Positions 46,095-56,984 are shown, numbered from the stretch's first letter. The stretch is 64,000 bases of DNA from Orientallactaga sibirica (GCA_036365145.1 JAEOAD010000048.1:13414501-13478500), one strand, 5' to 3'. Program-made: numbers and translations. Notes: generated from the sequence alone by a model not told the origin.

Positions 46095-46680
46095 TGTATT
46101 AGTCAGCTAGCTTCCCATCACGGTAGCAAAATAACCAGAATGACTTAGGAAGCCGTATGGCTACATCCTTGGAATGTGTCAATTTGACTAGGGCACGGGA
46201 AGCCCAGGTCTTTGGTCGCACCTTCTCTCGGTTTGTGTTTGTGGAGAGAGGAAGGGTTGGATGGAATGAGCCCTGAAACGTGTAGTCTGAGCCAAGTGCG
46301 TCTCCCTCCTGTGCTGGGGCAGGCCTCACCCAGCCCCCGAGAGACCAGTAGCACTCTAAAGGCTGATCTTCTTTGGGATAAGAAAAGATTCTTCCTTTCT
46401 GGTTCCTCCCTGGTCTAAGAAAGATTGCTCCTGCCTGGTGGCCTTCAAACTGGGACACTGCCCATCCTTTGCTGCCTTTGGACTCTTCCTGGTTCGTATT
46501 TTTGGAGTGGACCTGCACCATCACCCTCTGGAGCTCCACTCGGACCTTGGGCTTACCAGCCTCTGTGACTGTGAGAGCAGTTCTTTGTAACAAATGCCTT
46601 TCTCTGCCCATATCTTAATGGTTCTGGTCCCCCCCCCCGGAACTCTGCCTAATAAATGGGAACCTTAAATGTGCTGGAGG
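46095..46680. repeat. LTR-like or other old repeat, class uncertain
   Basis: 46097-46140 (gtattagtcagctagcttcc) looks like an LTR edge. From 46175, gtgtcaatttgactagggca to ctgtgactgtgagagcagtt fits an old rodent interspersed repeat. A C10 run and AATAAA (46650) follow. The 170-codon minus-strand frame here matches no protein I know. Confidence 0.4.
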
Positions 46681-46776
46681 ACTTTTTAATACAATAGCTC
46701 CCAGGGAGAGCTATTTTCAAAGACCTTATTCAGTTTCCACTTTGTCTTCTCCTTTTCCTTGACCTCTGCTTGCCCG

Positions 46777-46900
46777 CCTTCCTTCCTTCCTTCCTTCCTT
46801 CCTTCCTTCCTTCCTTCCTTCCTTCCTTCCTTCCTTCCTTCCTTCCTGTCTGTCTTTCTCTCTTTCTTTCCTTCCCTTTCTTTCTCTCTCTCTTCCTTTT
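46777..46900. repeat. (CCTT)n and polypyrimidine tract
   Basis: About 17 CCTT units and then mixed CT-rich sequence. The reverse strand encodes a KEGR repeat frame that is only a translation of the tetranucleotide. Confidence 0.95.
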
Positions 46901-46904
46901 ATTA

Positions 46905-46968
46905 CTAGGATTTGAATTCAATTATACATGGTAGGCAAGTGTCCTACCATTAAACTCTCTCCCTGGTC
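46905..46968 (-). repeat. ID-like fragment
   Basis: tacatggtaggcaagtgtcc and taccattaaactctctccc follow a reversed ID core; short and diverged. Its reversed tail would be the pyrimidine tract. Confidence 0.45.
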
Positions 46969-46978
46969 TAGTCTACTT

Positions 46979-46979
<1 letters not shown>

Positions 46980-47018
<39 letters not shown>
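46980..47018. repeat. (CT)n microsatellite
   Basis: About 17 CT units. Confidence 0.95.
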
Positions 47019-47020
<2 letters not shown>

Positions 47021-47314
47021 AATTGCTTTCCAATAAATCTGCACAGTAGGCTGTCTATGGGACTGTTGTGTTCTCTGACAACAGTAGTGTGGCAATATTA
47101 CCAGAATGTTACAGCTTTAACCAATAGATAACGCTTTCAAAATATTCAAAATACTGAGTTCCATGGGCATCCAAACTTTAGGGGAGCCGTTAGGATTCCA
47201 AAGCCATGAAGTGATTCCTGCTGTCAGGGGAGCCCATGGTCAGGCGTGGGAAGATGACACACCGAGCTCCCAAACCAGCAATTGTGATGTAACTTGACAA
47301 ACAGGATGGTGTTG

Positions 47315-47878
47315 TGGTCAGCTCCACGTTGCTGGGATGAACCTCCCAACCAGTCACAGTTTATGGGAGGAATGGGATTTACTTCAGGCTTACAGATCCA
47401 GGGAAGCTCCAGAATGGAGGAAGAAGCCGGCCCTCCTTTCACAGATCCAAGCAGTGAGAGAAAGAGACACTGCTACCAAACCTCAGGGAAGCCAGGCAGA
47501 ACTCACTCTGCATATCTTAGGCTGGAATTCAGATCCACCCCCAGGGACATGTCCACCCCCACCACCACAGCAGGAGTCTGCCTGCTAGGGACAGAAGCTG
47601 CAAACTCAATATTTTATTAATTTATATTTTTTTATTCATTTGAGAGAGGGAAAGAGGCAGAGAGAGAGAGAGAATGGGCATGCAGAGGCTTCCAGCAGCT
47701 GCAAATGAATTCCAGATGCATGTGCCATGTGCATCTGGCTTACGTGGGTCCTGGGGAATTGAACCGAGGTCCTTTGGCTTTGTGATCAAGTGCCTTAACC
47801 ACTAAGCCAAATCTCCAGCCCCAAACTCAAGTTTCATAACACCCAAGTCTCTTGGGGGACATAGATTCAAACTATCAC
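47315..47878 (-). repeat. MaLR-type LTR split by a SINE
   Basis: Antisense: tggtcagctccacgttgctg, ttacttcaggcttacagatc, and the right end cccaagtctcttgggggaca to aaactatcaca. Same layout as 48509-48860. No clear TSD. Confidence 0.7.
47610..47821 (-). repeat. tRNA-derived SINE in the LTR
   Basis: Antisense, complete. TSD caaactcaa at 47601-47609 and 47822-47830. Confidence 0.93.
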
Positions 47879-47900
47879 AGAAGTGTATGTATAAGCTACT

Positions 47901-48345
47901 GTGAGGACACAACGAGCAGACGTGTGTGCATGAGCTGCCGAGGACAGACGCGTGTGTGCATGAGCTGCCGAGCAGGCGCGTGTGTGCATGAGCTGCCGTG
48001 AGGACGCAACGAGCAGACGTGTGTGCATGAGCTGCCGTGAGGACGCAACGAGCAGACGTGTGTGCATGAGCTGCCGTGAGGACGCAACGAGCAGACGTGT
48101 GTGCATGAGCTGCCGTGAGGGGACCCGTGTGTGTGCATGAGCTGCCGTGAGGGCGCAGAGCAGTGTGTGCATGAGCTGCCGTGAGGACCCAACGAGCAGG
48201 CGTGTGCATGAGCTGCATGAGGTGCGAGCAGGCGTGTGTGCAGGTGCCGTGAACGAGCAGACGTGTGTGCATGAGCTGCCGTGAGGACGCAACGAGCAGA
48301 CGTGTGTGCATGAGCTGCCGTGAAGACACCACGAGCAGGTTCCTC
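47901..48345. repeat. 39-bp GC-rich minisatellite, about 13 units
   Basis: Units begin gtgaggacgcaacgagcaga and end gtgtgcatgagctgcc. Full 39-bp units: 47901-47939, 47998-48036, 48037-48075, 48076-48114 and 48281-48319. The last four are identical to each other and the first differs at one base. The other units are 28-36 bp deletion variants, and the last is partial. Because 39 is a multiple of 3, the minus strand stays open in all three registers (181, 141 and 98 codons), encoding a repeated SSCTHVCS-type peptide. I regard that as a by-product. It is CpG-rich, unlike its surroundings. Confidence 0.95.
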
Positions 48346-48394
48346 ACCGGGAGTTGAGAGGATGACTCTGAGCGGATGCTAGAAGTAAGCAGGA

Positions 48395-48486
48395 CTTGAC
48401 GTCAGGGTTTGTAGCGACATTACTCACCCAGGTAGCAAAGAGTCAAGTGTCCATTGCTAGATGAATGGAGAAAAGAGAAGAAAAGA
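48395..48486 (+). repeat. L1 3' fragment
   Basis: agcgacattactcacccagg and caagtgtccattgctagatg, aatggagaaaag fit the sense 3' part of old L1 elements (cacaatagccaag, gtgtccatcaacagatgaat). Confidence 0.55.
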
Positions 48487-48492
48487 CAAGGA

Positions 48493-49045
48493 GGGGCTGG
48501 AGAGACGGTGGTGAGCCAGGTTCGCATTGCTGGCAGAAATCACCCGACCAAGAGCAGTTTTTTGGGGAAAAAAAGGGGTTTATTTTGGCTTACAGACTCG
48601 AGGGGATGCTCCATGATGGCAGGGGTAAACGATGGCATGAGCAGAGGGTGAACATCACCCCCTGTTCAACATCAGGTGAACAATAGCAACAGGAGACTGT
48701 GCCAAACACTGGCTTAGGGAAAACTGGCTATAATGCCCATAAGCCCACCCCCAACAATATACTGCCTCCAGGAGGCGTTAATTCCCAAATCTCCATCAGC
48801 TGGGAACCTAGCATTCAGAACACTTAAGTTTATGGGGGACACCTGAATCAAACCACCACAGATGGCTTAGCGGTTAAGGCACTTACCTGCAAAGCCTAAC
48901 AAGCTGGGTTCCATTCCCCAGTACCAACATAAAGCCAGATGCATGTACCTGGAGTTTATAGTGACTGGAGGTCCTGGCATTCCCATAGTCTCTACCTTTC
49001 TCTCTTCTATCTGCATATAAATAAATAAATACATATAATTTTTTA
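48493..49045 (+). repeat. tRNA-derived SINE split by a solo LTR
   Basis: The first 16 bp (ggggctggagagacgg) are at the left of the LTR; the rest resumes at gatggcttagcggttaaggc (48861) and runs to an AAATA tail. Confidence 0.93.
48509..48860 (-). repeat. MaLR-type solo LTR
   Basis: 352 bp with TG...CA ends: left tggtgagccaggttcgcatt, right aatcaaaccaccaca. 5-bp TSD gacgg (48504-48508) / gatgg (48861-48865); the single difference is a C/T at a CpG. No internal region. Confidence 0.88.
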
Positions 49046-49059
49046 AAAAGAAAAAATGA

Positions 49060-49262
49060 GGCTGGAGAGATGGCTTAGTGGTTAAGGCACTTGCCTGCAA
49101 AGCCAAAGGAGCCACGTTCACTTCCTGAGGACCTGCATAAGCCAGATGCACAAATTGGCACATGCATCTGGAGTTCATTTGCAGTGGCTGAAAGCCCTGG
49201 CACACCCATTCTCTCTCTCTGTATGCCTCTTTATCTCTCAAATAAATAAAAACAATTTTAAT
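49060..49262 (+). repeat. tRNA-derived SINE
   Basis: ggctggagagatggcttagtg; B box altered (cacgttcacttcctgagg); CT segment, AAATAAATAAAAA tail. Confidence 0.93.
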
Positions 49263-49278
49263 TTTTTTCAAAAATGAA

Positions 49279-49460
49279 GCTGGGCGTGGTGGCTCACTCC
49301 TTTAATCCCAGCCCTCAGGAGGCAGAAGTGGGAGGATCGCTGTGAGTTCGAGGCCACCCTGAGGCTACAGAGTGAATTCCAGGTCAGCCTGGGCTAGAGA
49401 GAGACTCTACCTGGAGTGAGACTCTACCTCGAAAAACAAACAAACGAACAAAACTCGAAA
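49279..49460 (+). repeat. B1 SINE with duplicated 3' segment
   Basis: Near the 3' end the segment gagactctacct occurs twice (gagagactctacctgg, then gtgagactctacctcg), followed by an (AAAC)n-like tail. 49461-50248 shows no further feature. Confidence 0.93.
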
Positions 49461-50248
49461 TGTAGTGTTTATGTGGCATGTGACACCCTTGAGCTCCAAC
49501 CTAACATGAGAAAACAAACAAACAGAAGTCCATCCTGCACTAAGGCAGGATGAGGAGCCTGGTGGGGTCAGAGAAAGGGGTTAGGGCAGGTGCCAAGCAC
49601 AGCAAATGGAGTCGCAAAGGCAGGACCCATACAGTCGTGGGCTGGCCGGGACATGAGAGCAGTTCAACATCTGAGAGAAAGCATGGAATATGTGGCTTTG
49701 AATGGAAATAATTAAGAACGCCAAGGCTGGAAAAGTGAGTGGGAAACATGACATGAGGAAGTAAGGAAGCTTGCCAATGATTCTGACATCTGGGCTGTGC
49801 AGAAAAATTTGTACAAGTCAGTATTGTCCACATCCATGTCACCTGGGATGAACTCGGCTGGCAGCTTAGCATACTTCCTCCCCTCTTTCTATTGTGATAA
49901 ATTATACATTACTTTGTTCTTGCAGAAATGCTTATTATAGAGAATTGAAACATCAGAGATACAAAAGAGATAAAAGTGTCTCATGAGACTGCAGTCCTGT
50001 CCCCCACAAATACCAACTGAATACCTTCTTTTCAAGAGGAAGGGTGAATTGGGTGACAAGCATAAGTACTTTCCTAAGCTTGCACTCATCACTAGAAGCT
50101 GCTTTTAATGTCTCAGGCATTTTGATTTTTGCTGTGCTTCTAAAAGAAACCAGAGAAATTCTTAATGTCGTGGAAGTTTCTCTACCCAAAGAGGCTCATT
50201 TCCTATGGTCTCTCTAGAATTAAGGAAAGGGTGGTTGTAAAAAGAACA

Positions 50249-50432
50249 GGGGAGCTGGCGAGATGGCTCAGTGGTTGGGACCCTTACCTGCAGAGCCAGA
50301 GGGCTCGGGTTCAATTCCCCAGTGCCCACATAAAGCCAGGGGCACAAAGTGGCACATGCATCTCAAGTTTGTTTGCAGTGACCCATTTTCATGTTCTTTC
50401 TTTCCTTGTTAATAAATAAATAAATAAAAATA
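50249..50432 (+). repeat. tRNA-derived SINE
   Basis: ggggagctggcgagatggct; shortened 3' part after gtttgtttgcagtgacc; (AAAT)n tail. Confidence 0.9.
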
Positions 50433-50737
50433 TTTAAGTTAAAATTTTAAAAAAGAGGAAATAGAGAAGCTGGGATTATTGTCAGTTTCTGTGACTTTGT
50501 CAATTTCAGATAATACTGATCAATTCCCTGTTCTTAAAGATGAAACTTTCATTAGTCCTTTTATCTGGCTGAGGCTGAGAGCCGCCCCTCTACAGAAGAT
50601 GCGTCCAGCCACTCTGCTGACATGGGCAGGGGCCTCTGCCTGGCTGACCACTGGAGTTCAAGTTCCCACACCAGCTTGCCTCAGGCTTCAAATAGGATAG
50701 TCCTGCAGCCTTCTCCCTCCCCCCTTCCTTCCTTCCA

Positions 50738-50903
50738 ATTTTTCTTTTCTTTTCTTTTTTGATTTTCAAGGTAGGGTTTCAGTCTAGCCCAGGCTGACCT
50801 GGAATCCACTATGTAGTCTCAGGCTGGGCTCAAACTCACTGCAATCCTCTTACGTCTGCCTCTCAAGTGCTGGGATTAAAGGCATGAACCACCATGCCCG
50901 GCT
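50738..50903 (-). repeat. B1 SINE
   Basis: Antisense, TTTTC-type tail, ends aaccaccatgcccggct. Confidence 0.93.
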
Positions 50904-51246
50904 TTTTGCAACTTCTTTTTTTTTTTGCTACAGAATTAGCTTTCTCTCTTCATTCTCTCCTTTCTGCCCCATGGCTCAACTCCTCCATCCCCTCACTTCC
51001 CCTGGGCTCTGTTCCTCATGGTGCCGGTCACCAGGAAGCAGCAGCAGAGCCTACGGACCATGGCATTATTTTCCACTACCTTTCCATTGTCACATATTAA
51101 TTGCACAAAATAATGTGTTTCACTGTGACATTTTCATAATGCATATAATGCACACTGACCATATTCAGTTCCCGTTACCCTCTCCTATACCACTCCCCAT
51201 TTCTTTGGCTCACTTCCTTATCTCTAATAGTCCCCTTTCTACTTAA

Positions 51247-51462
51247 AAAAATTTTTTTTTTAATTTAGCTTAATTTATTTGCAAGCAGAGAGAGACAGAG
51301 AGAGAATGAATGGGCCTGCCAGGGGCTCCAACCACTGCAAATGAACCCTCCACACTGGTGCCACTTTCTGCACCTGGCTTTACGAGGGTACTGGGGAATG
51401 AAACCCAGGTCATTAGTCTTCACAGGCAAGTGCCTTAACAGCTAAGCCATCTCTCCAGCACC
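51247..51462 (-). repeat. tRNA-derived SINE
   Basis: Antisense; GA segment short, tail T-run; inserted in the L1 (cccctttcta / cccccttttat flanks). Confidence 0.92.
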
Positions 51463-52215
51463 CCCTTTTATGTTCATGTCTTTTTTGCCCCCCTCCCCAG
51501 CTTTCACACGTGAGCTGCCGTGATATTTTCTTTCTCAGCATGGCTGACTGAACGTGACGATCACTTTTGTTCCATCCAGTTTCCTCTGAATGACAATTTC
51601 ATTCTCCTTGTGGCTGAATAAAACTCCATTGCAAATAGATGCCACATTTTCTTTTTAAATTTTTCTTTTTAAAATTAATTGTAAATTTTAAATTAGCATA
51701 CAGAGTTGTGGGTAGCATTATGGTATTTTCAACCAGAATTTTAATGACTCTCCCCATTTGCCTACCCATTTTCCTTTCCCTCTTGCATGGTCTCTTCCCC
51801 CCTTTCTGTTTGTGTGACATGTGACCTTTTACCCTTCCCTGATCTCCCTTTAAAAAAAATCTCTTATTACCCTGCCTTGGTCACCTCCCTAGCATTTTAG
51901 GTTTTATCCACATTTGCAACCCTTTATATATGTCCAAAGAAATACTACAAGCTAGGATTGTCTATGAGAGAATGCATTCAGTTTGGGGCCTTTTTGACTT
52001 TGGGGTCACCTTGATTCATATAATTCTGGCCAGATCTACCAATTTTCCTGCAAATTTCATATTTTCTTTACTGCTGAATAAAATTTGATTGTGACTGTGG
52101 AATGCATTTGTATTATCCATTCATCAGTTGATAGACATCTAGGCTGGTTCCATTCCCCTGCTATTATGAGTAGAGCAGTTATCTCTGTAGTAGAAAGATG
52201 TAAGAGTCCTTTGGG

Positions 52216-52460
52216 GGGCTGCAGAGATGGCTTAGCGGTTAAGGCGCCTGCCTCCTAAGCCTAAGAACGCCGGTTCCAATCTCCAGGTTCCACGTTTAGC
52301 CAGATGCAAAGTGACCTAAGGGCACAATGCCACACTTGACCACAAGGGGGCGCACACATCTGGATTTCATTTGCAGCAGCTGAAAGGCTGCTGGTGTGCC
52401 CATCTCTATCTGTCTTCCTCTCCCTCTCTCTCTGTGTCTCTCTCCAAAAAAAAAAAAAAA
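52216..52460 (+). repeat. tRNA-derived SINE, TTCCAATCTCCAG variant
   Basis: B box cggttccaatctccag; internal block acttgaccacaagggggcgc; A16 tail. Perfect TSD agtcctttggg at 52205-52215 and 52461-52471 within the L1. Confidence 0.94.
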
Positions 52461-52663
52461 AGTCCTTTGGGTATATAGCCAGGGATTGCGACACATTTGT
52501 GTTATCCACTCGTCTGCTATGGACATCTGGGCTGGTTCCACATCTTGGCTACTGTGACTAGAGCAACAAGAAACATGGATGTGCAAGTGTCTCTGGTATG
52601 TTGACTTAGACTCCTTCTGGTACATTCCCCAGAGTGGTACAGCTGGGTCATATGTATTTCTGT

Positions 52664-52869
52664 TTTTATTTTTTAAATTTTTAAAAAGTTTTTTGCAAGG
52701 AAAGAAAGAGAGAGAGAGAGAGTATGGGTGTGCCAGAGCTTCCAGTTGCTACAAACAAGTGTGCATGTGGCACCTTATGCATCTGGCTTTATGTGGGTAC
52801 CGAGGAATCAAACCCAGGTCATTAGGCTCTGCAGGCAAGTGTCTTAATCACTGAGCCATCTCTGCAGCC
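52664..52869 (-). repeat. tRNA-derived SINE
   Basis: Antisense, inserted in the L1; tctgtttttatt / ctatttttatt flanks. Confidence 0.92.
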
Positions 52870-53237
52870 TCTATTTTTATTCCAAGGAGCTTCCATGCCT
52901 ACTTCCACAGTGGGTTACTTGGATTTTGAAGATCACTGATCTTGAACTTGCCCTTCCCATTGCTAACCATTCATTGGGCATCTGCCGTATGTCAGACTGT
53001 GGGAAAGGCCCCAGGACAAGTGACACAGTGCCGACACAGTGCCTGTGGGAGTTGTGCTGCCTCTCGTCACTCATTTCACAGTCACGGAATGCTGCTGGCA
53101 CGTGGGTTACACTCTGCCTCTCTGTCCTTCCACTCAGCTCCAAGCTCATGTAGCACAGGTTGTCTCCTGAGCATTTCTTCTCCCCTAGAACTTCCTGGGA
53201 ACAAATGTAGCTTGCATGATGTGTTTAGAACATATGA

Positions 53238-53392
53238 TGGGGGCTGGAGAGATGGCTCGGCAGTTAAGGTGCTTGCCTGAAAAGCCTAATGACCCAGGTT
53301 CAATTCTCCAGTATCCACATAAGCCAGATGCACAAAGTGGTGCATGCATCTGGAATTCATTTGCAGCAGCTCAAGGCCCTGATGCATCCATA

Positions 53393-53444
<52 letters not shown>

Positions 53445-53473
53445 TTACAAATAAATTAATAAATAGAAAATAT
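53238..53473 (+). repeat. tRNA-derived SINE with (CT)n expansion
   Basis: Complete; about 18 CT units (53397-53434) and then TG and AAATTAATAAATA. Confidence 0.93.
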
Positions 53474-54138
53474 TTTGGAAATCATCTTCTATATAACCTG
53501 CTGGCCAAGAAATTAAAAGCAGTTTGCTGCTTTTGACCACACAGACCATGATCAAGTCCTTATCCTGGGCTCCAAGCTCTCTACATGTATCTGATACTGT
53601 GTGTCCACCCACTCCACAATCCACTTCAAAGCCTGCATAGACTCACATTGACCAGCCCCTCACCCAGCCAGAATTCCAGTTAAGGCTGAAATCCCTCTGG
53701 CCAGATGTTCTCAAGTGAGATTTTGATTGACAACTGAGTATGTGCACAGAGAAACTGAGTGTGAAGCATCGTGTTTTGCTGGTTGCAGATTGAGGCAAGG
53801 GCAGTGAGTTGGCTTGGAAGCAGTGACTGCCTCATTTGCAGATGTCTTCTCAATGCGGAGGCTTGCTGTGCAGCCCAGGCACTAACACAGTTCGGCAGCA
53901 GATTCAAAGAATCCTTCCTGAAAGCTCACATCAGAGATTGTTTACCCTTCCTCCTGCCTAACTACACTGCTAAGCCCTGTCTTAAACTAGCTGCTGTGCG
54001 GCCTGGTTTCTGTAATTACTTGGCCCTCCATATCTGTGGGTTCTCTACTGAAAATGAGAAAAGATTGTTGTCTGTAATGAACAGACAGAGGCTTCATTTT
54101 GTTTGTTTTCTTGTACTGGGTGGATAAAACCCATTGTT

Positions 54139-54343
54139 GGGCTGGAGAGATGGCTGAGAGGTTAAAGGATCTACGTTTGACTCTCCAGATCCCACGTTAG
54201 CCAGATGCACAAAGGTGAGGCAAGCGCAAGGTTGCACTAGGTGGCACAAGTGTCTGGAGTTCAATTGTAGTATCTGAGGCCCTGGTATGCCAATTCTTTC
54301 ACTCTGTCTGTCTCTGTATCTCCAGATTAAAAAAAAAAATGAG
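54139..54343 (+). repeat. tRNA-derived SINE, long-insert variant
   Basis: About 25 bp are missing between A box and B box (ttaaaggatctacgtttgac). Has caaaggtgaggcaagcgcaa, shared with the copy at 61239. Confidence 0.92.
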
Positions 54344-54415
54344 TTAATTAACTAAAAAAAGTCTATGCTAGGAAGGTAGTGTACTTCTGAGCTAGGCCTC
54401 CAGCTGAACACTTCA

Positions 54416-54630
54416 TTTTTTAAAAATTTTATTTATTTGCAAGCAGGAAGAGGTAGAAGAGACATAGACCAAGACAGAATGGGCGCACCAGGACCTCCAG
54501 CCACTGCAAATGAACTCCAGATGCATGCACCACTTTGTGCATCTGGTTTTGTGTGGGTACTAGGGAATCAAACACGGGTCATTAGGCTTTGGAAGCAAGT
54601 GCCTTAACTGCTGAGCCATCTCTCCAGCCC
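54416..54630 (-). repeat. tRNA-derived SINE
   Basis: Antisense; aacacttc / gacacttc flanks. Confidence 0.92.
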
Positions 54631-55244
54631 TGGACACTTCTTCTTTATCATTATTCATGAAACAGCTATTTGCACAGCATTTGCATTGTGTTAGGTATCA
54701 TAAGTAAGCTAAAGGCGATTTAAAGTATACAGGAGACACATAAGTTCTATGCAGGTGCCTCTATGTACAATGTTATCTGAGGGTTCTGAACATCTATGGA
54801 TTTTGGCATTCATTGGGGAGGGGGATCCTGAAACCCATCCCTCAAGGATACTGAAAGATCCATTCATTAACTCTGACCATGGACTATCCAACTTGAACTC
54901 TCACTTTCCACCAAATCCCCTTGGGCTCAGTCCCTGGCTGGCGGAAGGCATGCCTCTGTTAGGCTCCTGCTTTATCCTGATCTGTGGCCATGTGTTATCT
55001 GAGGCAGGCCTACAGCTACCTCTGCCAGCCCCCAGAGCCTCCCTGTGGACCCACCGGCCACTCCCTGTGGTTGGAAGACATGGCACTCGGTTGGCGGACT
55101 CTCATCTCTGCCCTGCAACAGACCAGCTCTGATACTGAGTAACTTGGCCTCAGTGAGTGTCCTTTGCTCTCATATGTGCAAATTGGATCAACACTCACCA
55201 TGTTCCCTTCCAATTCTGAGATTAAGACTCAAAACTCCAAGAAA

Positions 55245-55448
55245 GGGCTGGGGAGATGGCTCAGCCATTAAAGGCACTTGCTTGCAAAGCCTGCTGGCCA
55301 GCATTCAATTCCCAAGTAAAGTTCATACCCATGCAAAGACAGATGCCCAAAGTGGCACATGTTTCTGGAGTTCATTTACAGTAGCAAGAGGCCCTAGTGC
55401 GTCCAGACTCTCTCTGTCTCTTAAGTGAATTAATAGAAACATTTTTTT
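55245..55448 (+). repeat. tRNA-derived SINE
   Basis: gggctggggagatggctcag. TSD aaaactccaagaaa (55231-55244) / aaaactctaagaaa (55449-55462). Confidence 0.93.
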
Positions 55449-55462
55449 AAAACTCTAAGAAA

Positions 55463-56380
55463 AACCACTTCTCTAAATCAAGAGAGGTGTGTGGATCTTA
55501 AACACATTTTATTGCAAATTTGGTGACATCTTTATTTCTCATGCCTCTTCTTACAAGGCTGAGTGGAATTGTTTATTTCAGCTGCTGGGAAGAAAGTCCT
55601 GCCCACAGGCAGAGCTGGGCACTGAGCGATGAGGGACAGGCCTTCCTGTCCCAAGGCTGCTCCTCCTCATGGACGAAGCAAACAACTTGCATATGTTCAA
55701 TTACCAGCATGTCTACCCTGCCCTCCTGCCCACAGCGAAAGCCTGATTGGTGACGGTCCAAAGCAAGCTCTGGGTACAAGGAGCAGGAAGGCAGCCAGCC
55801 GGGCCCAGAGGACAGAGTGCGGCCCGCTGTGCTCATTAGCCATCCTCCCTGCCAGCCAGCACCAAGGAGCAAAGGATGACGGAGCCTGGGGGATGAGTGA
55901 CTTGGCAGAGCAATTAGGCCATTGTGGGAATTCAGACCCAACTTTGGCCTTCCGAGTAAGAAATAAGACGCGATGGCAGAGTTCTCCTTGTCATCCTGTG
56001 GTCAAGGTTCCTTGGGGAACAAACCGTCCACCATTTTGGGCAGGTCCAGCAAGTCCTCCAAGGAGCACGTGACCTGGGAACTGCTCCACTACATACTTCA
56101 ATATACCATGTTGGAATGTTCTGTACAGACCCCACCACAGAGCTGCCATGAAGGACACTTGTGTCAACGCTCTGCAAACATTAGCCATTCACAGTGATCA
56201 TATCAGGAGTGTTGATCTGTTGATCCAGCTTAATAAATGGTACATCTGCAATTAAAATTTTACAGGATTTTTTTTTATATTTATAGGAACTTGAACTTAT
56301 GGATGTTCTATGCAAGTGATTGTTTTTCTCTCCTGGTGAGTCAATTGTCCTTAGAGGCAGGAGCAAGAAAGAGAAAATCT
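55463..56380. other. GC-richer intergenic block without recognised feature
   Basis: Holds overlapping frames of 120-147 codons on both strands, none with a recognisable domain or codon pattern. No SINE in 0.9 kb. Could be conserved non-coding sequence or an unrecognised old repeat. Confidence 0.4.
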
Positions 56381-56381
56381 T

Positions 56382-56580
56382 GGGCTGGAAAAATGGCTTA
56401 GTGGTGAAGGCGCCTGCCTGCAAAGCCCAAGAACGCCTGTTTGAATCTCCAGGTCCCACGTTTAGCCAGAAGCAAAAGTGACGCAAGCGCGCAATGTCGC
56501 ACGCGTCTGGAGTTTGTTCATAGTGGCTGAGAGGCCCTGGCGTGTCCATTCTCTATGTCTCTCTCAAATTAAAAAACAAA
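56382..56580 (+). repeat. tRNA-derived SINE, variant
   Basis: gggctggaaaaatggcttag; tttgaatctccaggtcccac; a CpG-rich body (cgcaagcgcgcaatgtcgca) suggests little decay. Confidence 0.92.
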
Positions 56581-56984
56581 AGAGAGAAAGAAAACCTTTC
56601 TGCACTCGATGTTAGCCAGAATCACCTTGACCTCCCTCCTGTGGAAGGGATGAAGCCAGGTGTTTCAAATGTGCAGTTTCTATTAGTTCCCGCCATGAGA
56701 GAAGAAAGCAACATGGAAAGGGCTTTGGTGGCAGCTTGGTGACCCTGTGGGGCTTAGCTCTTCCTTCCCACCCCCACTTGCTCTGGGGACTAGAGGAATC
56801 ATGGAACCTTTCTGACGCCTACCGCCTGTCCCTAGTTGAGTAACAATAGCAATGCTACCTGCGTCACGGAGTCATAACGGTGAAGACTCCACCTTCTTCC
56901 CTCCATAAGTAGCCACTGGCCACAGAGCGGGTCACACACACCAGCCCTGTTGGGATCAGAGGACGTTAAACAAAGAGGGGTGTA

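Larger units (their letters stand above)
51060..52925 (-). repeat. L1 3' region (antisense), broken by three SINEs
   Basis: Successive pieces 51060-51246, 51463-52204, 52472-52663 and 52870-52925 follow old L1 3' order: gcacaaaataatgtgtttca, gtggctgaataaaactccat, then two separate copies of the ccattcatcagttgatagac-type segment (52114 and 52505), tacattccccagagtggtac, tacttccacagtgggtta. There is no intact ORF2. The doubled segment suggests two L1 pieces or a long duplicated 3' UTR. Confidence 0.7.
54022..54862 (-). repeat. Tigger-like (TcMar) non-autonomous DNA transposon, split
   Basis: Left end ggccctccatatctgtgggt. Centre ctatttgcacagcatttgca, gtgttaggtatcataagtaa, tttaaagtatacaggagac. 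Right end ctatggattttggcattcat, ggggatcctgaaacccatcc, ctcaaggatactgaaa. The order is that of an old mammalian MITE whose ends are inverted repeats. Two SINEs interrupt it. Confidence 0.75.

Noticed and set aside
46099..46611. 170-codon minus-strand frame
   Set aside because: Lies in an old interspersed repeat; no domain recognised; low-complexity C10 run next to it; base composition not coding-like.
46730..46921. KEGR-repeat protein on the minus strand
   Set aside because: Direct translation of the (CCTT)n microsatellite.
47901..48345. Direct repeats resembling a CRISPR array
   Set aside because: The units are contiguous with no unique spacers, and the host is a mammal.
47802..48347. Open frame of 181 codons, with 141- and 98-codon frames overlapping
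   Set aside because: All three come from the 39-bp tandem unit, whose length is a multiple of three; no homology, no start context, no splice signals.
55629..56072. 147-codon plus-strand frame
   Set aside because: GC-rich chance frame; comparable frames on the opposite strand; no motif or splice context.
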